DNA from: a bacterium HR15
Lineage (GTDB): Bacteria; Armatimonadota; Fimbriimonadia; Fimbriimonadales; GBS-DC
Assembly: GCA_002898555.1 (NCBI GenBank)
Contig: BEHR01000018.1
Location: forward strand, 1 to 64,000
DNA: 64,000 nucleotides
Direction: 5' to 3'
Of the stretch, positions 58,189 through 64,000 are shown in pieces; the first letter of the stretch is position 1, and each line of letters starts with the position of its first letter. Under the pieces are notes generated by a model that was given only the letters and a program-made list of their open reading frames with translations, was not told the DNA's origin and ran no database searches. The position numbers and the translations under genes are program-made.

Positions 58189-59048
58189 CGAATCGCCTCC
58201 TGCGGATTGTAATTCGTCCACAAAACCTCTTGTCGCACTCTCTTAACAGAGTGGCAAGTTCGCGGTGGTGCTTCGGTACAAAACCAGTCGCGATAGAGGC
58301 GGTCCATCAGTTCGCAGCGATAGCCTGAAAGGGCAACCTTCCCTTTAACACTGTGCAGCACTTCTGCCAGCTGGATGTGTTCCCAATCGCTCATCTCATA
58401 GGCATACGCATTCCTATCACCCCTGACCTGATGGACATAGGGTGGATCGCAGTAGAACAGGGTGTTCTCACTATCATATTTCTGGATGACCTCGATGGCC
58501 GGGAGGTTTTCGATTTGCACGCGAAGAAGGCGATCGGCAATATAAAAGAGTTCCTCAATCCCACCAAACCAGCGTGAAATAGCCCCTGCCATTCCTGCCC
58601 GGCTGGTGGCGACGCAGTATGCCCATCGCCCGGGGGTCGCCCTTTGTGCCAGACCCGTGCGGGTCTGCCGAGCGCGCACATAAAAGCAACGCGCACGCTC
58701 AATATCGGATAGACGATCGGTAGACTCGGCGCAAGCGATTTCCAATTCTTTACGAGAGAAAGGCGTCAAAGCAATTCTCCGGATTAATTCGTCGGGATAA
58801 TCGCGCAAAACGCGGAAGAAGTTGACCACTTCCCCGTCGATATCGTTATAGGTTTCCACCGGCGACGGTTCGCGATTCAGCAGCACAGCTGCCGAGCCGC
58901 CAAAGGGTTCGCAATAATGATGGGCAGGTGGTAATAAGGGCAGAAGCCAGTCCAGGTGGCTGTATTTGCCACCATACCAGCCAAAAGCAAGGAGTTTTCC
59001 ATTGCGCCGATTCTTCGCTACCGCTGGCGCTTCCTCACCATTACACAT
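58122..59048 (-). CDS. DNA adenine methylase, D12 class
   Basis: 308 residues. AdoMet motif CEPFGGSAAVLLNRE (about 47-60) and catalytic FYCDPPYVH (about 200) are the D12/Dam-type N6-adenine methyltransferase motifs; FGWYGGKYSHLDWLLPLLP is the usual start. It would protect the target of the adjacent restriction enzyme. GGAGGTGGCGAT precedes the ATG. Placed between threonine aldolase and the restriction gene in a tight minus operon. Confidence 0.9.
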   Translation of the reverse strand: MCNGEEAPAVAKNRRNGKLLAFGWYGGKYSHLDWLLPLLPPAHHYCEPFGGSAAVLLNREPSPVETYNDIDGEVVNFFRVLRDYPDELIRRIALTPFSRKELEIACAESTDRLSDIERARCFYVRARQTRTGLAQRATPGRWAYCVATSRAGMAGAISRWFGGIEELFYIADRLLRVQIENLPAIEVIQKYDSENTLFYCDPPYVHQVRGDRNAYAYEMSDWEHIQLAEVLHSVKGKVALSGYRCELMDRLYRDWFCTEAPPRTCHSVKRVRQEVLWTNYNPQEAIRWNQSRSLKSATKKLQLDLIKP

Positions 59049-59070
59049 ATCGCCACCTCCATCGTTTATA

Positions 59071-60087
59071 TTACCCTATCTGCTGGAACATGCGAATGGC
59101 GTATTCAATCGCAGCGTCGTCCACATCGTGGTGGGTCACGAGGCGCAGGCGGTGCGGGTCCAGGGCAATCGTCAGCACGCCCTGTGCCGCAAGTTGCTGC
59201 TCAATCTCTCTGGCGGGACGCGCTGTGTGAACATAGACGATGTTTGTCTGCACCGTCTCCAGATCAACCTCGAAGCCCGGCAACGAGGCAATCGCTTCTG
59301 CGAGGCGTCGCGCCCGACGATGATCCTCCACGAGCCGATCCACCATGGTCTGCAGCGCGACGATGCCTGCTGCTGCCAGCACACCCACCTGCCGCATGCC
59401 ACCCCCGAACAACTTGCGCACCCGATGCGCCTCGCGAATAAACTCTTGAGAGCCGACCAGCACCGATCCCACAGGGCAGCATAGCCCTTTGGAGAGCGCG
59501 AAAAACGCCGAATCGACATGGCGCGTCCATGCCTGGGGCGAGACACCCAGCGCGACCGCAGCATTAAACAGACGCGCCCCGTCCAGATGCACGCGCAGCC
59601 CGTATCGATGCGCGCACTCGCACAAAGCGCGACACTGATCAAGGGGTAGAATCGTGCCGCCACAGCGGTTATGGGTGTTCTCCAGACAGAGCAAGGTGGT
59701 GCCTGGGGTATGGTCATCCGCCACCCGCATGCGCCGCTCGATTTCGCCCGGATCGATCTGCCCGCGCTCTATCGGGTAGGGTTCCACCAGCACGCCCGAC
59801 AGCACCGCGGGACCTGCCAGCTCATAGTGCAGGATATGGCTCTCGGCGTCCACCAGAATAGCGTCGCCGGGCTGTGTCCAGACCTTGATCGCGATTTCGT
59901 TCGCCATCGTGCCGCTGGGCACGAACAGGGCAGCGTCATGCCCCAGCATTTCGGCAGCCATCTCTTGGAGGCGATTGACCGTTGGATCCTCGCCAAACAC
60001 ATCGTCGCCTACTTCCGCTTCTGCCATCGCCCGCCGCATCTCAGGCGTAGGCTTCGTCACTGTATCCGAACGCAAATCGACCCGCAT
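59071..60087 (-). CDS. ltaE: Low-specificity L-threonine aldolase
   Basis: 338 residues; PLP enzyme splitting threonine/allothreonine into glycine and acetaldehyde. [34 protein letters not shown] start, [34 protein letters not shown] and the PLP lysine in [13 protein letters not shown] (about residue 200) are diagnostic. ATG 60087 follows AGGAGGT; the open frame to 60294 is not part of the family. Cotranscribed with the SelB-like gene upstream (25-base gap) and the methylase downstream (22-base gap). Confidence 0.93.
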   Translation of the reverse strand: MRVDLRSDTVTKPTPEMRRAMAEAEVGDDVFGEDPTVNRLQEMAAEMLGHDAALFVPSGTMANEIAIKVWTQPGDAILVDAESHILHYELAGPAVLSGVLVEPYPIERGQIDPGEIERRMRVADDHTPGTTLLCLENTHNRCGGTILPLDQCRALCECAHRYGLRVHLDGARLFNAAVALGVSPQAWTRHVDSAFFALSKGLCCPVGSVLVGSQEFIREAHRVRKLFGGGMRQVGVLAAAGIVALQTMVDRLVEDHRRARRLAEAIASLPGFEVDLETVQTNIVYVHTARPAREIEQQLAAQGVLTIALDPHRLRLVTHHDVDDAAIEYAIRMFQQIG

Positions 60088-60112
60088 AGATAGACCTCCT
60101 ATGAAACTTGGC

Positions 60113-60550
60113 TCAGAGTGGTATCCAGCCGTTGCGCTTGAGCCAACGCAAAGCTGCCGCTGCATAGCGGCGCGAACTGCATGTAAAATCACGCACTTTC
60201 GCGACCGTGATAGGCGCGGGCAGGTGGCGTAGCTGCTCCGCCAGGTGTTGTAGCGTTTCGATGGGGAAGTAAATTCCCTCGCCCGCGTCCGCAAACTCGC
60301 CTCGCTCGATACCGACCCGAATCATCGCACGGATGGCATCGGGTGGCGCACCCAGTTGGCGCGAGGCATCCCGAAGAGAGGGCACAGTAATGCCTGCCTC
60401 GCGATAGAGCGCACGCACCCGCTGATAGAACGCCTCCTGCCTCGGCTTCAACACAATTTTTCCCTCCGGAGGACCCGTCGGGGTCGGAGGAAGGGAATGT
60501 TGCAGGACAGATTGCTCGGCTTTCCGCTTCATCCCCGAATCGCTGTTCAC
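60113..60550 (-). CDS. Stand-alone SelB C-terminal-like winged-helix protein
   Basis: 145 residues. [21 protein letters not shown] and [33 protein letters not shown] resemble the last winged helices of the selenocysteine elongation factor SelB, which bind the SECIS hairpin, but no GTPase domain, selA or selD is present. GTG 60550 lies six bases after TATAAT (60557-60562) and is the leaderless candidate; ATG 60532 (MKRKAEQ) is the alternative. Residues about 17-34 ([14 protein letters not shown]) are encoded by a palindromic element. Possibly a nucleic-acid-binding regulator; the role is unknown. Confidence 0.6.
   Translation of the reverse strand: MNSDSGMKRKAEQSVLQHSLPPTPTGPPEGKIVLKPRQEAFYQRVRALYREAGITVPSLRDASRQLGAPPDAIRAMIRVGIERGEFADAGEGIYFPIETLQHLAEQLRHLPAPITVAKVRDFTCSSRRYAAAALRWLKRNGWIPL
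60449..60502. repeat. Palindromic element inside the SelB-like gene
   Basis: CAACACAATTTTTCCCTCCG (from 60449) and CGGAGGAAGGGAATGTTG (60485-60502) form imperfect arms around GAGGACCCGTCGGGGT. Same class of A/T-armed element as in glnD but more diverged. Confidence 0.55.
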
Positions 60551-60556
60551 GCCATG

Positions 60557-60562
60557 ATTATA
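60557..60562 (-). promoter_or_regulatory. -10 box TATAAT, leaderless type (SelB-like gene)
   Basis: GGTTATAAT on the minus strand, six bases before GTG 60550; it should drive the whole minus operon. Back to back with the box at 60579. Confidence 0.55.
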
Positions 60563-60578
60563 ACCGAAGTCTATCAGG

Positions 60579-60584
60579 TACACT
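60579..60584 (+). promoter_or_regulatory. -10 box TACACT, leaderless type
   Basis: CAGGTACACT ends seven bases before ATG 60592. Confidence 0.55.
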
Positions 60585-60591
60585 CGCAGCT

Positions 60592-61764
60592 ATGCACGGA
60601 ACGGACGATATAGCAACAGAGCTCCAACACTTGGGCGAAGAGGAGCCGTTTCCCTATGGCGCAGTGACGCCCCCGATTGTACAGACTTCGCTGTTCACCG
60701 CGCGCACGCTGCGGGAGCGGCATGCCAGCGCAGGCATGGAAGGCATCTATCATTATTCGCGCGTATCGAACCCGACGGTGGAGTTGGCGGAGCGGAAAAT
60801 CGCTGCCCTGGAAGGCACGGAACGCGCCCTGCTGTTCGCCTCCGGAATGGCTGCGATTGCGTCCACACTGCTGACTTTTCTGAAGACGGGCGACCATGTG
60901 ATCTGCGTGGAAAACGCCTATCCGCCTACGCGCGTGCTGCTCGGTGAATGGCTGCCGCGCTTCGGGGTGGAAGCCAGCTTCATACCGGGCACGGAGGTCG
61001 CCCAGTTTGCCGATGTGCAGCGACCAAACACGCGCCTGCTCTATCTGGAAAGCCCCACCAGCCTCACTTTTCAGCTCCAGGATTTGCAGGCGGTCGCTTC
61101 ATGGGCGCGTGCGCACGGCATGCTGACCCTCTGCGACAACAGTTGGGCAACACCCCTCTTTCAAAACCCCCACGCGCTGGGTGTCGATCTGGTGCTGCAC
61201 AGCGCGAGCAAATATCTGGGTGGGCACAGCGATCTGGTTGCGGGCGCGGTGGCAGGCAGAACCGAGCTAATCCAACAGATTGCTCGTACACGCGAGCTAC
61301 TGGGTAGTATTCTGGAGCCGTTCGGAGCTTGGCTGCTGATCAGGGGGCTACGCACGCTACCAGTGCGGATGCAACGGCTCCAGCAAAACGGTTTGCAGGT
61401 CGCCCAATGGCTGGCGAAGCAGCCGTTCGTGGCGCAGCTCAACCATCCGGGGCTGCCAAGCCATCCCCAGCATGCGTTGGCGCAGCGTCAGATGCGCGGC
61501 TACGGAAGCCTGTTCAGCCTGCGCACCCAGCCCCTCACGGATGAGCAGGCGTACACCTTTACTGACCACCTGCGCCTGTTCCGATTCGGACCGAGTTGGG
61601 GCGGATACGAAAGCCTACTGATTGGCTGGGGCGAGGGTGAGCCCGATTCGGAAGGCCGACGCAGATGGTTTTTCCGCCTCTATATCGGGTTGGAACACCC
61701 CGACGACCTGATCCGCGACCTGCAGCAGGCAGCGCATCAAGCAGGCTTCGACACACTTGAGTGA
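60592..61764 (+). CDS. Trans-sulfuration PLP enzyme (cystathionine synthase/lyase family)
   Basis: 390 residues of the MetB/MetC/methionine gamma-lyase family. PIVQTSLFTA, YHYSRVSNPTVELAERKIAALEG, LLFASGMAAIAS, LESPTSLTFQLQDL, LTLCDNSWATPLFQNP and the PLP lysine in SASKYLGGHSD (about residue 207) are clear. The final third (GPSWGGYESLLIGWGEG) differs from textbook members, so whether it acts as cystathionine beta-lyase, gamma-synthase or a gamma-lyase cannot be fixed. Shorter than MetY at 17987. TACACT seven bases upstream suggests a leaderless message. Confidence 0.88.
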   Translation: MHGTDDIATELQHLGEEEPFPYGAVTPPIVQTSLFTARTLRERHASAGMEGIYHYSRVSNPTVELAERKIAALEGTERALLFASGMAAIASTLLTFLKTGDHVICVENAYPPTRVLLGEWLPRFGVEASFIPGTEVAQFADVQRPNTRLLYLESPTSLTFQLQDLQAVASWARAHGMLTLCDNSWATPLFQNPHALGVDLVLHSASKYLGGHSDLVAGAVAGRTELIQQIARTRELLGSILEPFGAWLLIRGLRTLPVRMQRLQQNGLQVAQWLAKQPFVAQLNHPGLPSHPQHALAQRQMRGYGSLFSLRTQPLTDEQAYTFTDHLRLFRFGPSWGGYESLLIGWGEGEPDSEGRRRWFFRLYIGLEHPDDLIRDLQQAAHQAGFDTLE

Positions 61765-61785
61765 TGCATGCGTCGCACGAGGGGG

Positions 61786-61791
61786 TACACT
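61786..61791 (+). promoter_or_regulatory. -10 box TACACT, leaderless type
   Basis: GGGGTACACT ends seven bases before ATG 61799. Confidence 0.55.
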
Positions 61792-61798
61792 TTCACCG

Positions 61799-62836
61799 AT
61801 GTTGCAGGCGCAACTGATTGCTCCACGCGAGTTGATTCTGCGGGATGTGCCCGTGCCTAAGCCACGCGCAGGCGAGGTCCTGGTCAAGGTGCGTGTCGCG
61901 CTCACCTGCGGCACCGATTTGAAAACCTATCGGCGCGGGCATGCGAAGCTGCCGTTAGGTCCTTTTGGGCATGAAGGCGCAGGCGAGATTGTGGCAGTCG
62001 GAGATGGCGTGGAGCATCTCCAGGTCGGGCAGCCTGTCACCTGGATGCCGACCGCGCCATGCAACGAGTGCCTGATGTGCCTGCGCGGGCGTCCGAACCT
62101 ATGCCGCCGATTGTTCGAAGCCGTTGTATTGGGCAGCTATGCCGAATACCTGCTGATTAACGCGCGCGTTGCCCGCGTGCATGTGTTCCCGCTGGACGGG
62201 CTGGACTACCTGCATGGGGCGTTTGTCGAACCGTTGGCGTGCGTGCTGCATGCGTGGCGCATGCTCGAACCGCTACCAGGCAGCCAGGTCTGCATTATTG
62301 GCACAGGGGCGATGGGCTACTTGCACTTAATGGAGGCGCGTGCACGCGGCTGTAGCCCAATAATGGTGGGGAGGCGGGCAGAGCGATTGGCACTTGCCCG
62401 CGAACTGGGCGCCGTCGAAACGCTGCAGATGGACGCCGACTTGTCCGACCTGTCCGCAATGCATGAATTCCTCCGGGCAGTTCATACCATAACGAACGGT
62501 GGCGCGGATGTGGTCATCGAGGCGACAGGGGCACGCACCATCTGGGAGCTGGCACCGCACCTGTGTGCGCCAGGCGGCAAAGTGCTGTTCTATAGCGGAT
62601 TGGCGAAGGGCGAACAGGTCCGCTTCGAAGCGGAACGACTCCATTATGACGAAATCACCCTGCTGGGCAGCTTCCACTTCACCACACAGGACGCCCACGC
62701 CGCGCTTCAACGACTGCGCGACGGGGATTTCCCTGTCGAGTGGCTCATCAGTGATACGCGCCCGCTGCACGAGATTGTCCAAGTGTTCGAAGCACTGGAT
62801 CGCGGCGTCGGGCTAAAGGTGGCGATTGTGCCGTAA
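61799..62836 (+). CDS. Zinc-dependent alcohol/polyol dehydrogenase
   Basis: 345 residues, medium-chain dehydrogenase. Catalytic zinc Cys in LTCGTDLKTY and GHEGAGE; structural zinc loop CNECLMCLRGRPNLC (pattern C-x2-C-x2-C-x7-C); Rossmann fold VCIIGTGAMGYLHL. The layout is that of sorbitol/threonine-type dehydrogenases; the substrate is unknown. ATG 61799 is fixed by TACACT seven bases upstream. A second, related dehydrogenase lies beyond the tRNA-Pro gene. Confidence 0.9.
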   Translation: MLQAQLIAPRELILRDVPVPKPRAGEVLVKVRVALTCGTDLKTYRRGHAKLPLGPFGHEGAGEIVAVGDGVEHLQVGQPVTWMPTAPCNECLMCLRGRPNLCRRLFEAVVLGSYAEYLLINARVARVHVFPLDGLDYLHGAFVEPLACVLHAWRMLEPLPGSQVCIIGTGAMGYLHLMEARARGCSPIMVGRRAERLALARELGAVETLQMDADLSDLSAMHEFLRAVHTITNGGADVVIEATGARTIWELAPHLCAPGGKVLFYSGLAKGEQVRFEAERLHYDEITLLGSFHFTTQDAHAALQRLRDGDFPVEWLISDTRPLHEIVQVFEALDRGVGLKVAIVP

Positions 62837-62839
62837 AAA

Positions 62840-62916
62840 TGGTCGGGGCGGGCAGATTCGAACTGCCGACCTCTCCCACCCGAAAGGAGCGCTCTACCAT
62901 GCTGAGCTACGCCCCG
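62840..62916 (-). tRNA. tRNA-Pro (CGG)
   Basis: On the minus strand: acceptor CGGGGCG pairs with CGCCCCG, D stem GCTC/GAGC, anticodon stem CTCCT/GGGAG with loop TTCGGGT (anticodon CGG), T arm GGCAG-TTCGAAT-CTGCC, discriminator A and an encoded CCA (forward TGG at 62840-62842). C1-G72 with A73 is characteristic of tRNA-Pro. Confidence 0.94.
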
Positions 62917-62925
62917 ACATCCCTA

Positions 62926-62957
62926 ATTATACCCTCTGTCACACGCGGGCGTGTCAA
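62926..62957 (-). promoter_or_regulatory. Promoter of tRNA-Pro (TTGACA / TATAAT)
   Basis: On the minus strand TTGACA (forward 62952-62957) and GGGTATAAT (forward 62926-62931), spacer 20, ten bases before the tRNA. Confidence 0.6.
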
Positions 62958-62972
62958 GGGGAAAACGGGGGG

Positions 62973-62978
62973 TATACT
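62973..62978 (+). promoter_or_regulatory. -10 box TATACT, leaderless type
   Basis: GGGGTATACT ends seven bases before GTG 62986. Confidence 0.6.
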
Positions 62979-62985
62979 CCCCGTT

Positions 62986-64000
62986 GTGCAGACGCGGGCA
63001 TGGCAATTGCAGGCGAATTGGGCGTGGGAATGGCGCACTCTTGAGCTTCCCGATCTGCAGCCGGGCGAGGTGCGAGTGCGCCTGCGGGCGTGCGGGCTGT
63101 GCAGCGGCGAGGTGATGGAATGGTACATGCGTCGCAAAGCACCCATCGTGCCCGGACATGAGCTGGTGGGCGAAGTCGAGGCGGTCGGCGCAGGTGTGCA
63201 ACACCTAAAAGCAGGCGACCGTGTGGTGGTGCATCACCACGCGCCTTGCGGGCAGTGCATCTTCTGCCAGCACGGTGCATTTGTGCATTGCCCCACCTGG
63301 CGCAGCACGAAGCTCCTTCCCGGCGGACTGAGCGAGCGATTCATCGTACCTGCTGAGATTGTAACGCATGACCTGCTCCGTCTGCCTGACGGGCCAGGTG
63401 GTGTTTACCTTCCAGACGAAGTAGCGGTTTTCACTGAGCCATTGGCGTGTGTGGTGAAATCGTTGCGACGAGCAGGGCTACGCCACGGGATGCGCGTGGC
63501 AGTCATCGGCATGGGCGTGATGGGCATGCTGCACTTCCTGCTGGCACAACAGTGGGGGGCGAAGCAGGTGTTCGCCGTGGATCGCCTGACACATCGGCTG
63601 GAGTTCGCTCGTTCACTTGGCGCAGAACCCGTGTCTGCCCAAGACCCTGCGGAAGCCCTCCAGCAAGTGCACGCTCTAACTCAGGGCGCGGGTGCGGAGA
63701 TTGTGATCGTCGGTCCGGGCACGCCGGATGCGCTCGAACTGGGCATGCAAATGGTCGCGCCCGATGGCACGGTCGTGCTGTTTACGCCTGCCCCTCCGGA
63801 AGTGCGCTATCCGCTCGACTGGCACACGCTGTACTTTAACGAGATACGGCTCATTCCAAGCTATTCAGCAGGTCCCACCGAGATGCGCCACGCGCTTCGC
63901 CTGCTGGAAGGTGGGTTGCCTGTGGAGAGTCTCATCACTCATCGCCTGCCTCTATCCCGCGCTCCAGAAGGCTACGAGCTGCTGCGCCGTGCCGAAGCAC
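62986..64000 (+). CDS. Zinc-dependent alcohol dehydrogenase (partial, cut by window end)
   Basis: The frame is open from GTG 62986 to the window end (338 codons). Catalytic zinc region GLCSGEVMEW and GHELVGE, structural loop CGQCIFCQHGAFVHC (same C-x2-C-x2-C-x7-C spacing as the upstream paralogue), FTEPLACVV and Rossmann AVIGMGVMGMLHFL. It lacks only about ten to twenty C-terminal residues. It is clearly related to the dehydrogenase at 61799 but not a recent copy. GTG is chosen by the TATACT box seven bases upstream. Substrate unknown. Confidence 0.88.
   Translation, partial: MQTRAWQLQANWAWEWRTLELPDLQPGEVRVRLRACGLCSGEVMEWYMRRKAPIVPGHELVGEVEAVGAGVQHLKAGDRVVVHHHAPCGQCIFCQHGAFVHCPTWRSTKLLPGGLSERFIVPAEIVTHDLLRLPDGPGGVYLPDEVAVFTEPLACVVKSLRRAGLRHGMRVAVIGMGVMGMLHFLLAQQWGAKQVFAVDRLTHRLEFARSLGAEPVSAQDPAEALQQVHALTQGAGAEIVIVGPGTPDALELGMQMVAPDGTVVLFTPAPPEVRYPLDWHTLYFNEIRLIPSYSAGPTEMRHALRLLEGGLPVESLITHRLPLSRAPEGYELLRRAEA

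Noticed and set aside
63625-63660. GTGTCTGCCCAAGACC in the last dehydrogenase as a copy of the hairpin at 33692
   Set aside because: Only about ten bases match and the partner arm is missing; it is compatible with ordinary coding sequence.

Overview
The window looks like a piece of a thermophile-type Armatimonadota (Fimbriimonadia-like) chromosome, probably from a metagenome. This is inferred from gene content and style: fairly high GC, HAF-repeat/dockerin secreted proteins, many short GGTATAAT-type -10 boxes sitting 6-9 bases before start codons, and diderm functions (MlaEF, Tat, SecG, lipoproteins). No rRNA is present to confirm it.

Region 1-8660, all minus strand, is an Rhs/YD-repeat polymorphic-toxin-like array. 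A 1170-codon Rhs protein (5128-8640) is followed downstream by three orphan modules (3379-4164, 918-1684, and one cut by the window edge at 1-444). Each module repeats the same roughly 290-400 base pre-tip segment and then carries a different C-terminal tip: a permuted-papain-like tip, a cysteine-rich tip and a metzincin-like HExxHxxGxxH tip. Unrelated small genes that could be immunity proteins lie between the modules. The Rhs signal peptide (8505-8660) is separated from the Rhs body by a frame change exactly at a run of eight G (8508-8515), so expression may be phase-variable, slippage-dependent, or affected by an assembly error.

Region 8700-23430: a gene-poor stretch with a 148-base nested palindrome (9115-9262); then an M16 peptidase, TatA, SecG, a lipoprotein hydrolase coupled to an RmlA-type nucleotidyltransferase, a divergent MFS transporter/GlnD pair, a CoA-binding protein, MetY, a Gfo/Idh/MocA oxidoreductase coupled to a GT39-like membrane glycosyltransferase, and a convergent GH130 phosphorylase.

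Region 23450-43730: HolA, a transglutaminase membrane protein, a large secreted protein, MlaE-MlaF, small membrane proteins, TsaD, tRNA-Gln, a transaldolase-like enzyme, Pth, a HAF/dockerin gene flanked by a 64-base duplication of the pth 3' end, a DUF4139-like secreted protein, L28-MurB, a lipoprotein, a second TatA, an unknown protein plus a PqqD-like protein plus a CcmA/CcmB-like ABC pair, and an orphan 132-residue protein.

Region 43880-64000: RecA, a TPR protein, a nitrilase-family amidohydrolase, secreted/lipoproteins, an AroF-type DAHP synthase divergent from a helical protein and an NHLRC2-like thioredoxin/NHL protein, then a minus-strand operon (SelB-C-terminal-like protein, threonine aldolase, adenine methylase, SacI-like restriction enzyme, CsaB-like pyruvyl transferase), a trans-sulfuration PLP enzyme, two zinc alcohol dehydrogenases (the second cut by the window end) and tRNA-Pro.

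Two themes cut across the window. At least fourteen genes appear to be transcribed as leaderless mRNAs from GGTAYAMT boxes, several of which overlap the stop codon of the preceding gene. A family of A/T-armed palindromic elements lies between genes and also inside coding sequences (glnD, the SelB-like gene, the end of the transglutaminase gene), resembling in behaviour the palindromic elements known from Rickettsia.
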